This document shows positions 23,784 through 32,545 of a stretch of 37,121 nucleotides of DNA, one piece after another. How positions within the stretch are numbered: the first letter of the stretch is position 1; the number at the start of each line of letters is the position of its first letter. Source of the DNA: an uncultured Bacteroidales bacterium (lineage in GTDB: Bacteria > Bacteroidota > Bacteroidia > Bacteroidales > Bacteroidaceae); contig CAMGHE010000008.1 in assembly GCA_946055775.1 (NCBI GenBank), positions 1 to 37,121 on the forward strand. Direction: 5' to 3'. The notes under the pieces are model-generated. The model saw only the letters and a program-made list of their open reading frames with translations, did no database searches and was not told where the DNA came from. The position numbers were made by a program, and so were the translations under genes.

Positions 23784-25661
23784 TCAACTGCGCCAGACCT
23801 GCATTTCGCAGCGGGCGCAGTCGAAACTGAGGCGATAGCGCTGGCCATTGGCCGGCCGCAGATAGAGCGTGGCCGGCAACTGACGGCCTCTTTCGGTTTT
23901 CAAGCAGGCGCCGAGGGCGTGGCGCAGACAGTACTTGCAGGTCATCAGGGGTATTTTGTCGTCCGGCTGGCATTCGTAGGCTCTCGTGGGGGCTAGGGCA
24001 CCCAGTTTCCGACAGATATCCTGCGCTGCCTGATTGGCAATGTTGTAGGCATAGAGGCGTTCATCTATGCGTTTCGGTGCCTCTGCCTTCGGCGTTGCAA
24101 CCTGTGCTGAAGCTTCTTGTGGTTCTGTGCCGACCACTCTTGGCCACTCTAAGGAACGTTGCTGCGGTCCTTCAGCCTGAGCCAAGAGGAGTTCGCAGAC
24201 TTTGCGGCGTTGGGCGGTCAGTACGGAGGCTGGGATGAATTGTTCGCTGTGGAGGCAAATTTGGCAATCGCGAGCCGCGAAGGGCGTATCGCCCAGTTTT
24301 TGGAGAATGCGCGTCTGGTTGGCCTGCTGGGGGGATACCGCCGCCTGCTTCTCACTGCCCCACTCCACTTCGGCCCGGCAACCTTTCTCGTCGGTTACAG
24401 ACAGTATGTAGCCCGTGGGCGTCTCTTCCAGTTTGAGGTCAATGAGGAGCGAACGAGTGGCCGAGGGCTTTTCAAGATTGTGCGTAAAGGCGTAGTCCAG
24501 ATTTCGGAATAGCCTGGCATTTTGATGTACATGGAGGGGCTTGGCCGTGCTGACGCTCCCAGTATCGGCTCGGTTGACCCGGAAGCCCTGCAATTTGCCG
24601 CTTTCATCGATAAAACACAGTCCGTCGCCAGCGTTCAGCGTCACCCCAGACAATAAGTCCAGGCGTAAATTGGTGGAAGGACGGCGTGTGGCTAAGATGG
24701 TGCCCACTTCCTCGCCCGTTGCCTTCGGCGTTGAGAAGTTGTGCATCGGCTGCCGGTCGCCGAGGAGGAAATAGTCGGTGAAACCGCGGTTAAAACTCTT
24801 GTGCAGGTCAGGCGTAAAGGTGTAGGTGCTACGCCCATATGATGCACGCTGGAAATCCTGCGGCCGGCGTGCGATGATGGTGTCAATCTTTTGCCGGTAG
24901 TAGGCGGTGACGTTTTTTACATAGTCAGTCGGCTTGAGGCGGCCCTCAATCTTGAATGAACTGACGCCAGCATCCATCATGGCTTCGAGATGCGCACTGC
25001 GGTTCATGTCGCGTAGGGACAGCAGGTGGCGTTGGGACATGACCACGTTGTTCTGAATGTCGGTGAGGTCGAAAGCCAGGCGGCAGAACTGGGCACACTG
25101 TCCGCGGTTGGCCGACCGGCCGAAAGCACATTGGGAGGCATGGCAGCGCCCACTGTAACTGACGCACAGTGCGCCGTGCACGAAGGCTTCGAGGGCGACG
25201 GGCGTTTGCCGATGAATGCGGGAAATCTGCTCTAGAGTAAGTTCGCGGGCCAATACCACCTGTTCGAAGCCCAACTGGTGGAGCATCGCCACCTTGTCCG
25301 CGTCTCGGTTGTCCATTTGGGTGGAAGCATGCAGAGCAATCGGCGGCAGGTGCATACTGAGAAATGCCAAATCTTGTACGATGAGGGCATCCACTCCAGC
25401 CTGCCATAGCGCATAGACCATCTGCTCTGCATACGGCAGTTCGCTATCCATTAGGATAGTGTTCATGGCCACATAGACCTTGGCTCCATAGATGTGTGCC
25501 GTCGTGCACAGCCTTCTGATATCTTCTATGCTATTGTCGGCCGCGGCGCGTGCGCCATAGGCGGGACCACCTATATATACGGCATCCGCGCCATGCAGAA
25601 TGGCCTCAATGCCGGTTTGGGCGTCGCGGGCAGGAGAAAGAAGTTCGATGGTTTGCATCAT
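23784..25661 (-). CDS. rlhA: Peptidase U32 family protein, probably RlhA-like 23S rRNA hydroxylase
   Basis: This 625-residue protein has the U32 hallmark ALEAFVHGALCVSYSGRC and CHASQCAFGRSANRGQCAQFCR, with the cysteines used for an iron-sulfur cluster. The N-terminal half is a TIM-barrel-like domain (LLSPARDAQTGIEAILHGAD, ALIVQDLA, LHASTQMD). Length and the extra C-terminal region (about 380-600) match the long U32 branch that includes E. coli RlhA (YdcP, about 650), which makes 5-hydroxycytidine at C2501 of 23S rRNA. The older label 'collagenase-like protease' is probably wrong for this branch. Exact subfamily is inferred from length. It lies 17 bases after cca, so the two are co-transcribed, consistent with a shared RNA-modification theme. 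Confidence 0.85.
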   Translation of the reverse strand: MMQTIELLSPARDAQTGIEAILHGADAVYIGGPAYGARAAADNSIEDIRRLCTTAHIYGAKVYVAMNTILMDSELPYAEQMVYALWQAGVDALIVQDLAFLSMHLPPIALHASTQMDNRDADKVAMLHQLGFEQVVLARELTLEQISRIHRQTPVALEAFVHGALCVSYSGRCHASQCAFGRSANRGQCAQFCRLAFDLTDIQNNVVMSQRHLLSLRDMNRSAHLEAMMDAGVSSFKIEGRLKPTDYVKNVTAYYRQKIDTIIARRPQDFQRASYGRSTYTFTPDLHKSFNRGFTDYFLLGDRQPMHNFSTPKATGEEVGTILATRRPSTNLRLDLLSGVTLNAGDGLCFIDESGKLQGFRVNRADTGSVSTAKPLHVHQNARLFRNLDYAFTHNLEKPSATRSLLIDLKLEETPTGYILSVTDEKGCRAEVEWGSEKQAAVSPQQANQTRILQKLGDTPFAARDCQICLHSEQFIPASVLTAQRRKVCELLLAQAEGPQQRSLEWPRVVGTEPQEASAQVATPKAEAPKRIDERLYAYNIANQAAQDICRKLGALAPTRAYECQPDDKIPLMTCKYCLRHALGACLKTERGRQLPATLYLRPANGQRYRLSFDCARCEMQVWRS

Positions 25662-25678
25662 CCTATGCGTTGCTGGGG

Positions 25679-27118
25679 TTAGAGGGGTTGATGCACTTCG
25701 AGCCCCATCTCATGGGCTTTTTTTAGGATGAAGGCCAAGGCTTCGTCGTGGTCGTTATGTACCTCGCCGTCCAGGATGGCATCCTTGAGCGCCGTCTTGA
25801 GTACGCCAACCTGCTGGCAGGGCGGCAGTTGGAAGAGCGTCATAATCTCGTTGCCATCCACGGGAGGCTGGAAATTGCGGATGCGGTCCTTCTCCTCTAT
25901 CTGTACCAGTTTCTCGCGGACGATGCGGAAGTTGTTCAGGAAGGTCTGCTTGCGCACCTCGTTCTTGCTGGTGATGTCGGCCTCGCAGAGCGTCATCAGG
26001 TCGTCGATGTCGTTGCCTGCGTCGAAGAGCAGGCGGCGTACTGCACTGTCTGTGACGATTTCATCGGCGATGACGATGGGGCGCATGTGTAGTCCTACAA
26101 GTTTCTGTACATAGCGCATACGGTCGTCGAGCGGCATCTTCAGGCGTCGGAAGATGGCCGGCACCATCTTCTCGCCGATAAAATTGTGGTTGTGGAAGGT
26201 CCAGCCCAGTTGGTTGTCCCAACGTTTGGTGGAGGTCTTGCCGATGTCGTGCAGCAAGGCGGCCCAACGCAGCCACTCGTTGTCGCTGTGGCGCGCCACG
26301 TTGTCCAGTACCTCGAGGGTGTGGTAGAAATTGTTCTTGTGCTTCCGGCCGTTGCGCGTCTCGACGTTGTCCAGACGGGACAGTTCGGGTAGGATATGCT
26401 TCAGAATGCCGACATACTGCATTTCGGCGAAGCCCCGCGACGGCGTGTCGGCCATGATAATTTTCTGGAGTTCGCCGTAGATACGTTCGGCGCTGACAAT
26501 CTTGATGCGGTCGGCATTGCGTTCCAAGGCTTCCCGCGTCTCGTCGTCAATCTGGAAGCGGAGTTGCGTGGCAAAGCGTACGCAGCGGAAGATGCGGAGC
26601 GGGTCGTCCGAGAAGGTGATGTCGGGGTCGAGCGGGGTGCGGATGATGCCGTCTTCCAGGTCCAGCACGCCGTCGAACGGATCGACCAGTTCGCCCAGAC
26701 GGTCCTTGTTCAGACAGATGGCCAGGGCGTTGATGGTGAAGTCGCGGCGGTTCTGGTCGTCCTCTATCGTGCCCTCCTCCACCTGCGGATTGCGGGAGTC
26801 GGGCGTATAACTCTCCTTGCGGGCGCCGACAAATTCTATCTCCTGACCGCGCCACTTGACCTGCGCCGTGCCGTATCGGCGAAACACCGCGATATGCGCC
26901 TTACCCTTGACCGATGCCAGGAAGGCTTCGGCCATGGCGATGCCGTTCCCCACCACGACTACGTCAATGTCTTTCGACGGCCGCCCGAGAAGCAGGTCGC
27001 GCACATAGCCGCCAACGACATAGCAGGGCAGGTTTGCGGCGTCGGCAGCGAGAGTAAGTTGTCTGAATACGGGCGTGTTGAGGTGGGCTATGATGTCTTG
27101 CTGGGAAAGTATCTGCAT
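25679..27118 (-). CDS. cca: CCA-adding tRNA nucleotidyltransferase (class II, with HD domain)
   Basis: This 479-residue enzyme adds or repairs the 3' CCA of tRNA. The nucleotidyltransferase head shows CYVVGGYVRDLLLGRPSKDIDVVVVG, with the two catalytic aspartates in DIDV. RRDFTINALA and DDPLRIFRCVRFATQL (the nucleotide-recognition and neck segments) follow. The C-terminal half carries an HD-type phosphohydrolase domain (HTLEVLDNV, LLHDIGKT), common in bacterial class II enzymes. It lies between folE (84-base gap) and the U32 gene (17 bases) in a long minus-strand run. Confidence 0.95.
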   Translation of the reverse strand: MQILSQQDIIAHLNTPVFRQLTLAADAANLPCYVVGGYVRDLLLGRPSKDIDVVVVGNGIAMAEAFLASVKGKAHIAVFRRYGTAQVKWRGQEIEFVGARKESYTPDSRNPQVEEGTIEDDQNRRDFTINALAICLNKDRLGELVDPFDGVLDLEDGIIRTPLDPDITFSDDPLRIFRCVRFATQLRFQIDDETREALERNADRIKIVSAERIYGELQKIIMADTPSRGFAEMQYVGILKHILPELSRLDNVETRNGRKHKNNFYHTLEVLDNVARHSDNEWLRWAALLHDIGKTSTKRWDNQLGWTFHNHNFIGEKMVPAIFRRLKMPLDDRMRYVQKLVGLHMRPIVIADEIVTDSAVRRLLFDAGNDIDDLMTLCEADITSKNEVRKQTFLNNFRIVREKLVQIEEKDRIRNFQPPVDGNEIMTLFQLPPCQQVGVLKTALKDAILDGEVHNDHDEALAFILKKAHEMGLEVHQPL

Positions 27119-27202
27119 AGAAGGTTGGAAGTGGGGTAAGGATGGGAAAGGCCGGCGTAGAGGTGTGTGTCTTCGGCCAAATGCTGTGGCGCATCGCGGC
27201 TG

Positions 27203-27778
27203 TCAGCGGCGGCCCATGACGAGGTCGAGAAACTCCTGGCGAGTTTCCAGACGGGAGAAAGCGCCGCAGAAGTCGCTTGTCGTGGTGATGCTGCCCGGCT
27301 TTTCTACGCCGCGCATTTGCATGCACAGGTGCTGTGCTTCGATGACCACCATCACGCCGAGCGGGTTGAGGGCTTCGCGGATGCAGGCTTTGATTTGCGT
27401 CGTCATGCGCTCCTGCACCTGAAGGCGGTGTGAGAAGGCGTCCACCACGCGGGCTATCTTAGATAGGCCGGTGATGTAGCCGTTGGGGATATAGGCCACA
27501 TGTGCTTTGCCGTAGAACGGGAGCATATGGTGCTCGCAGAGCGAGTAGAAAGGGATGTCCTTGACGATGACCATCTGGTTGTAATCTTCGCGGAAGCGGG
27601 CCGACTGTAGGATGGCTATGGGGTCTTGGCTGTAGCCGCGCGTTAGGTCAATCATGGCTTTGGCCACGCGCTGTGGGGTCTTGACAAGACCTTCCCGTTG
27701 GGGGTCTTCGCCAATGAGCCGTAGGATGTCGGCGATGTGAGCACTGAGTTCTTCCGGACGGGGGTCAGATTGGTTCAT
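27203..27778 (-). CDS. folE: GTP cyclohydrolase I
   Basis: This 191-residue enzyme makes 7,8-dihydroneopterin triphosphate from GTP, the first step of folate synthesis. Typical features are [38 protein letters not shown] (Cys and His zinc ligands), [20 protein letters not shown] and the second zinc Cys in [14 protein letters not shown]. It is full length and intact. It sits downstream of tpiA and a SPOR gene, an order I recall as conserved in Bacteroidota. Its product is, after dephosphorylation, the substrate of the FolB half of the fusion at 2341-3363. Confidence 0.97.
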   Translation of the reverse strand: MNQSDPRPEELSAHIADILRLIGEDPQREGLVKTPQRVAKAMIDLTRGYSQDPIAILQSARFREDYNQMVIVKDIPFYSLCEHHMLPFYGKAHVAYIPNGYITGLSKIARVVDAFSHRLQVQERMTTQIKACIREALNPLGVMVVIEAQHLCMQMRGVEKPGSITTTSDFCGAFSRLETRQEFLDLVMGRR

Positions 27779-27835
27779 GCGATGTGGGTCTCTTGATGTG
27801 ACAAATGGTTAGGGGTGGGCGCTGTTGTGCCGGTG

Positions 27836-28402
27836 TCAGTGGGCGAGCAGCACCTCGCAGCGTACGATGCGCACTTCGTTCGAGAGGTGGGCGGCGCGTA
27901 TCTTGGCGGCATACTGCTCCGCCTCTTCGTGCGTCTTGAAGTCGCCCACGCGGCAGATCCACCGCGGACTTATAAAACGCGCATAGACCGAGAGTGTGGG
28001 GAACAGTTTCTGGCACCGCGCACCCATTTCCTGCGCTTTGGCCTTGTCGGCGCCGGTGTTGCTTCCTGTGAAAATCTGGATGCGGAAGCCCTGAGCCTTG
28101 TAGCGTGCACGACGTGCATGCGGCGGCGTTTCCGGGTCGTTGTGTGCAGGCTGTTCGGGCGTTTCGTGGGTCTGCCCGTCATGGGGCGCGGCCGGTTTGG
28201 GCTTCTCTTGCGGCTTGGCCGGCTGCTTCTTGGGCTCGGTGGCCCTGGGGAAGTTGATGGCGCGGTCTATCAGGCTGTCGTGCACAAGGATGACCGATGC
28301 CTTGCCCGTCACTTTGCGGGTGAGGTGTCGGGTGAACGTCGTTTGTGCGCTGGCGCATACCGTGGATGCAGCGGCAAAGAGAAGGATGGCGAGAAGTTTC
28401 AT
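27836..28402 (-). CDS. Secreted SPOR-domain protein
   Basis: This 188-residue exported protein has a signal peptide (MKLLAILLFAAASTVCASAQ), a Pro/Lys/Glu/His-rich linker (about 54-98) and a SPOR domain (about 105-185: FRIQIFTGSNTGADKAKAQEM, WICRVGDFKTHEEAEQYAAKI). SPOR domains bind glycan strands lacking stem peptides, often at the division septum. It differs from the other SPOR protein in the window by having no membrane anchor beyond the signal. It is in the tpiA-folE run, 57 bases before folE. Confidence 0.88.
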   Translation of the reverse strand: MKLLAILLFAAASTVCASAQTTFTRHLTRKVTGKASVILVHDSLIDRAINFPRATEPKKQPAKPQEKPKPAAPHDGQTHETPEQPAHNDPETPPHARRARYKAQGFRIQIFTGSNTGADKAKAQEMGARCQKLFPTLSVYARFISPRWICRVGDFKTHEEAEQYAAKIRAAHLSNEVRIVRCEVLLAH

Positions 28403-28456
28403 AGGATAGCGGACGAGGCGGTTAGCGGCGCAGGCCGTAACCGGGGATTCTAAATG

Positions 28457-28510
28457 AAGGATTGTGCCGGAGTGTCTGGCGAAATGCCCGGTGCTCCATG
28501 CACAATCCTT
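28457..28510 (-). terminator. Hairpin after tpiA
   Basis: Perfect 11-bp arms (AAGGATTGTGC at 28457-28467, GCACAATCCTT at 28500-28510) enclose a 32-base loop with a smaller internal stem. It follows the tpiA stop by 34 bases and is 54 bases before the SPOR gene. The T-run is poor, so it may reduce rather than abolish read-through into the SPOR-folE genes. Confidence 0.6.
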
Positions 28511-28544
28511 GGTCTGTTGCCTGTTTTAACAGATGCCGGTCGGA

Positions 28545-29303
28545 TTACTTCCAGGCGTCGATGATGCCCTTGAAGTCGGCCACCTTGAGGGCAGCGCCAC
28601 CGATGAGGCCGCCGTCCACGTTGGCCTTAGCAAAGATTTCCTTGGCATTGCTGGGCTTGCAGCTGCCACCGTAGAGGATGCTGGTCTCTTCAGCAGCCTC
28701 GTTGCCAAACTTCTCGGCGATGACGCTGCGGATGAAGGCGTGCATTTCCTCAGCCTGGTCGGCGGTAGCGGTCTTGCCGGTACCGATGGCCCAAACGGGT
28801 TCGTAAGCCAGGATGATGTTCTTATACTGCTCGGCGGTGAGGTCGAAGAGCGAGCCTTCGAGCTGAGCCTTAACTACGTCGTTCTGACGGCCTTCCTCGC
28901 GTTCCTCAAGCACCTCGCCGATGCAGAAGATGACCTTCAGGTTGTTCTCTAGAGCCAGGTTAATCTTCTCCTTGAGAATCTCGGGAGTTTCGTGATAGTA
29001 GGCGCGACGCTCGCTGTGGCCGAGAATGACATACTTGGCACCCGTGCTTTCTACCATAGCGGCAGACACTTCGCCTGTGTAGGCACCCGAAGCCTTGTCG
29101 GCGCAGTTTTCGGCACCCAGACCGATGACGCTGCCCTCGATCTCAGCAGCTACGGAAGCCAGATGGATGAAGGGCGTGCAGATAACCACGTCACAGTTGG
29201 GGGCATCGGCTGCCAGTGCTTCTTTCAGTTCCTTGGCAAGAGCCACACCTTCCTGGAGGGTCTTGTTCATTTTCCAGTTGCCTGCAACAATTTTCTTTCT
29301 CAT
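28545..29303 (-). CDS. tpiA: Triosephosphate isomerase
   Basis: This 252-residue glycolytic enzyme interconverts dihydroxyacetone phosphate and glyceraldehyde-3-phosphate. It starts [15 protein letters not shown] (substrate Lys in GNWKMNK), has the catalytic His in [10 protein letters not shown] and the catalytic Glu in [14 protein letters not shown] followed by the closing loop, then [12 protein letters not shown]. Full length and intact. It starts 20 bases after the BT_3928-like gene. Confidence 0.98.
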   Translation of the reverse strand: MRKKIVAGNWKMNKTLQEGVALAKELKEALAADAPNCDVVICTPFIHLASVAAEIEGSVIGLGAENCADKASGAYTGEVSAAMVESTGAKYVILGHSERRAYYHETPEILKEKINLALENNLKVIFCIGEVLEEREEGRQNDVVKAQLEGSLFDLTAEQYKNIILAYEPVWAIGTGKTATADQAEEMHAFIRSVIAEKFGNEAAEETSILYGGSCKPSNAKEIFAKANVDGGLIGGAALKVADFKGIIDAWK

Positions 29304-29323
29304 TGTGATGAATGTTTAGGAGT

Positions 29324-30565
29324 TTATATAGGGTTTTGATGCTTCGGTTCTTCGTTGGCGGCCTTTGTGTCCTGTGCGTCGTGCAGTTCCTGCTTGTCAA
29401 TCAGGCGTCGCATGTACCGGTTGTGGCGGTAGAATTTGCTGCCAATCCACACACGGTCTATGGCTATGACCAGCAGCAGCGGCAGGATGAACCACAGCAC
29501 AAGGCGCGCCAGCGTCAGGTGCAGCGACTCTGTCTCTATCCCCTCCATCTCTATCCCGTCCATGCGTGACGAGGGCAGGTTGTTGTTGCTCCATTTGTTG
29601 ATGATGACCCCGTTGTGGATGAGCATCAGTCCGGGGTTGGAGCGCACCATGTTCTTTATCTGGTCACTGTCGGTGAGCAGGTAGGCGTAGGCAGCACCCG
29701 AGCGGTCGGTCCAGGCATCGCGCTGTTCGGCCGTGGTGTTGCAGGCGGCGACGGCGTAAAATCGTCCGCCCTTGTCCTCACAGAAGTCGCAGATGTCGTT
29801 GATGCGGTCGTTGCATCCGTCGTCGGCCCGGTCTATGTCCGAGAGTACCAGCAAATAGGTTGCCCCTGTGTCGGCCAGTATTTCTTCGGTGAGTGATGTG
29901 CCCTCGGGCGTGGACAGGTCGAAGCCCACGAGGCCCGCCGGCGTGTCGGGTGTAGGCTCGTACCATGCCTGACGCAAGTTGACACCGGTCTTGAAGGCAG
30001 TGAAATCTACCGGCGGCAAATAATGCTGCGCATAGAGCCCCAGCAGGATGATGTAGGCCCATGACCATACGGCCGTAATCCATTGGTTGCGCTCCGTAAT
30101 GAGGCGGAGCATCAGCCGGCTCTTTCGCTGTAGAACGAAGGCGATGGCCAGAAGCAACACGTTCTTCACCAGCGTCTCGCCGGGCCCCAGCGTCCATGCG
30201 GCGCCGAAGCAACCGCAGTCTTCTACGGGACGTACCCAATAGATGAACACCGAGATGGCGGTCATGACGGTCATCAGCACCAGTGTGGCGGTGGCGGCGA
30301 GACGCCGTCGTATGCCCAGCAACAGGTATATGCCCAGCACAAACTCGATGGTGGCCAGCCCGACAACGCCCATCAGCGTAAAGGTGTCCGTGCCACCGAG
30401 GGGGATGCCCAGATAGTCCAGATAACCCTCCAGTTTGTAGCCCATACCTTCGGGGTCAACAGCCTTGACAAAACCCGAGATGACCAGTACGGAGGCCATG
30501 ACGAGCCGGCAGAGTGTGACCGCCCAGAGTTGTGCTATTTCGCGCGTCCTATTCTTCGTTCTCAA
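29324..30565 (-). CDS. BT_3928-family membrane protein: DoxX/MauE-like helices plus thioredoxin-like domain
   Basis: This 413-residue inner-membrane protein has an N-terminal four-helix DoxX/MauE-like part (about 10-150, with VISGFVKAVDPEGMGYKLE and the DCGCFGA motif that MauE-type proteins carry on a loop). A further helix lies at about 165-180. The extracytoplasmic part (about 210-345) has a thioredoxin-like pattern: TYLLVLSDIDRADDGCNDRI, a CDFCED cysteine pair, then SNPGLMLIHNGVIINKWS, resembling the end of a TlpA-like fold. A last helix (LARLVLWFILPLLLVIAID) and a basic tail follow. The many cysteines suggest disulphide or redox work in the envelope (inference). The gene overlaps the DUF1599 gene by 17 bases. 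Confidence 0.85.
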   Translation of the reverse strand: MRTKNRTREIAQLWAVTLCRLVMASVLVISGFVKAVDPEGMGYKLEGYLDYLGIPLGGTDTFTLMGVVGLATIEFVLGIYLLLGIRRRLAATATLVLMTVMTAISVFIYWVRPVEDCGCFGAAWTLGPGETLVKNVLLLAIAFVLQRKSRLMLRLITERNQWITAVWSWAYIILLGLYAQHYLPPVDFTAFKTGVNLRQAWYEPTPDTPAGLVGFDLSTPEGTSLTEEILADTGATYLLVLSDIDRADDGCNDRINDICDFCEDKGGRFYAVAACNTTAEQRDAWTDRSGAAYAYLLTDSDQIKNMVRSNPGLMLIHNGVIINKWSNNNLPSSRMDGIEMEGIETESLHLTLARLVLWFILPLLLVIAIDRVWIGSKFYRHNRYMRRLIDKQELHDAQDTKAANEEPKHQNPI

Positions 30566-31109
30566 GACTCAGTTTGATTAGGCCGAACACGGCATAGTTG
30601 AGCATATCGAGATAGTTGGCCTCGATGCCTTCTGAGACGAGCGTGTGTCCTTCGTGGTCCTCAATCTGCTTGGTGCGGTATAGTTTCATCATGATGAGGT
30701 CCGTATAGGAACTGACGCGCATGTCGCGCCAGGCTTCATCGTAGTCGTGGTTCTTGCGGAGCATGAGGGCCAGCGTGTCGGTGGCCACCTGGTCATATTG
30801 TCTGATGGCTTCCGCCTCGTCCAGCAGGCTGTCGGCCTGTTCTGCGGGGCGTCTTAGCAGGATGACGCCCATGATGGCATAGTTGACGATGGCGATAAAT
30901 TCCCCGACGACGCTTTCGCCGACCAAGTTGCAGCCCTTCATCTCGATAGAACGGATGCGTTTGGCTTTGATGAAAAGTTGGTCAGTGAGGGATGACGGCC
31001 GCATGATGCTCCATGCGGTGCCGTAGTCGTGCATCTTCTTGACGAAGAGTTCGCGGCATTGGGCCATCACGGTCTTAAACTGTGCTTCGGTATGCTCTGC
31101 TGCTGTCAT
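30549..31109 (-). CDS. DUF1599 protein with internal duplication
   Basis: This 186-residue cytoplasmic protein is built of two similar halves. KMHDYGTAWSIMRPSSLTDQ is mirrored by KNHDYDEAWRDMRVSSYTDL, and GEFIAIVNYAIMGVILL by ANYLDMLNYAVFGLIKL. This is the DUF1599 domain, also called nucleotide-modification-associated domain 1, twice. The conserved H-D-Y and S-S-x-T-D residues occur in both copies. Its biochemical role is not established to my knowledge. It is the first gene of the run that includes BT_3928-like, tpiA, SPOR and folE, behind a strong promoter. Confidence 0.88.
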   Translation of the reverse strand: MTAAEHTEAQFKTVMAQCRELFVKKMHDYGTAWSIMRPSSLTDQLFIKAKRIRSIEMKGCNLVGESVVGEFIAIVNYAIMGVILLRRPAEQADSLLDEAEAIRQYDQVATDTLALMLRKNHDYDEAWRDMRVSSYTDLIMMKLYRTKQIEDHEGHTLVSEGIEANYLDMLNYAVFGLIKLSLENEE

Positions 31110-31149
31110 AGGAAGATTCCTGTACGTGGCAGTTCAGTATGCCACACTG

Positions 31150-31180
31150 CAAAGTTACACCAACTTGGCCTATTTTCCAA
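31150..31180 (-). promoter_or_regulatory. Promoter of the DUF1599-tpiA-folE run
   Basis: On the minus strand TTG (31180-31178), 20 bases, then TAACTTTG (31157-31150), a full consensus. It lies about 40 bases before the DUF1599 start and is the only clear promoter seen until nagB. Confidence 0.8.
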
Positions 31181-31247
31181 GGATTAACGGCATGTTTTGC
31201 GCCTTGAACCGGTAAGGAACGGGCTATGTGGCGAGCATACGAACAAG

Positions 31248-31282
31248 TAAGGCAGCGACACAAAACCTGTGCCGCTGCCTTA
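31248..31282 (-). terminator. Terminator after galK
   Basis: Arms of 14 bases (31248-31261 and 31269-31282, TAAGGCAGCG core) pair fully on the minus strand with one wobble around a 7-base loop; on the plus strand the wobble is an A-C mismatch. It begins 24 bases after the galK stop. The T-tail is short (TTACTTGTT). Confidence 0.65.
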
Positions 31283-31305
31283 GTGAAGTTGTATAGGTTG
31301 CTATT

Positions 31306-32466
31306 TTAGAGCAGTTTGCGCGAGCCGTCGCCAATCACTACATCGATGATGATGGGCTTCTTGCCGTATTTGGCGGCAAATTTCTCTACCACGGTGCTCT
31401 TGAAGTTGCTGACGAGTTCGTCGGGTACGAGGTTGATGGTGCAGCCGCCGAAGCCGCCGCCCATGATGCGCGAACCGGTTACGCCGAGTTCCTTGGCAAT
31501 GTCGTTGAGGAAGTCGAGCTCTTCGCAGCTTACCTCATACTCCTTGCTCAGGCCGTAGTGGGTCTCGTACATCATTTTGCCGACCATTTCATAGTCGTCA
31601 TGTTTGAGGGCGTCGCAGACTGCGAGCACGCGCTCTACTTCGCCAATGACGTAGCGGGCACGCTTGTACTCGTCGCCGGTGATTTTACCCTGTACTTCAT
31701 CGAGCATTTCCATCGTGGCGTCGCGGAGGCTCTCCACTTCGGGGTGCGTCTCCTTGATGATTTCGGCTACATGTTCGCACTGCAGACGGCGCTCGTTGTA
31801 GGGCGAGCCGGCCAGTATGTGCTTCACACAGCTGTTGACCAGAATGAGCTGGTAGCCCTTCGGATTCCAGGGGAAGTATTGGTATTCGCCGCTGCGGCAG
31901 TCCAGACGCATCAGGCTGCCTTTGCGTCCGAAGACGGAAGCAAACTGGTCCATGATACCGCAGTTGCAGCCCACGTACTTGTGCTCGGTGCGCTGTCCGA
32001 CGCGAGCCAGTTCCATCTTTTCAATCTTATTCTCGCCCCACAGGTCGTTGAGGGCAAAGGCATAGGTGCTTTCCAGGGCGGCGGAAGAAGACATACCGGC
32101 ACCGAGGGGCACGTCACCGGCAAAGGCGGTGTTGAAGCCTTCTACGGGAACACCCAGAGCCATCATCTCGCGGCATACGCCGAAGATATAGCGTGCCCAG
32201 GTAGCCTTGGGACCGGCTTCGTCGTCGAGAGAGAACTCCACATAGTCCTTCAGGTCGATGGAGTAAGCGCGGACGTTACGTGTGCCGTTGGGCTTGATTT
32301 CGGCAATCATACCCTGCTCTACGGCGCCGGGGAATACGAAGCCATTGTTATAGTCGGTGTGCTCGCCGATGAGGTTGATACGGCCGGGAGAAGCATATAC
32401 GGAACCTGTGCTGCCGTCGAAATGTTCGATGAAACGACTTCTTACGTCGTCAATAGTGAGTTTCAT
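31306..32466 (-). CDS. galK: Galactokinase
   Basis: This 386-residue GHMP kinase phosphorylates alpha-D-galactose to galactose-1-phosphate, the first committed Leloir step. It shows the galactokinase signature GRINLIGEHTDYNNGFVFP (28-46), the ATP-binding motif PLGAGMSSSAALE (about 120-132) and the C-terminal GGGFGGCTINLV. The catalytic Asp region (CGIMDQFASVFG) is intact. It is the last gene of the galM-permease-galK operon. GalT and GalE are not in the window. Confidence 0.97.
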   Translation of the reverse strand: MKLTIDDVRSRFIEHFDGSTGSVYASPGRINLIGEHTDYNNGFVFPGAVEQGMIAEIKPNGTRNVRAYSIDLKDYVEFSLDDEAGPKATWARYIFGVCREMMALGVPVEGFNTAFAGDVPLGAGMSSSAALESTYAFALNDLWGENKIEKMELARVGQRTEHKYVGCNCGIMDQFASVFGRKGSLMRLDCRSGEYQYFPWNPKGYQLILVNSCVKHILAGSPYNERRLQCEHVAEIIKETHPEVESLRDATMEMLDEVQGKITGDEYKRARYVIGEVERVLAVCDALKHDDYEMVGKMMYETHYGLSKEYEVSCEELDFLNDIAKELGVTGSRIMGGGFGGCTINLVPDELVSNFKSTVVEKFAAKYGKKPIIIDVVIGDGSRKLL

Positions 32467-32545
32467 GGGAGTATAGTTTTTAGAAGGTTAGGTAATGTGA
32501 GGAGCGTAGCCGCGTGGGCTGCGCTCCTGAATAAATTGTCAGAGA

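Noticed and set aside
26396-27139. Long plus-strand open frame (247 codons) opposite cca
   Set aside because: It is fully antisense to the well-supported cca gene, and its translation shows no family features.
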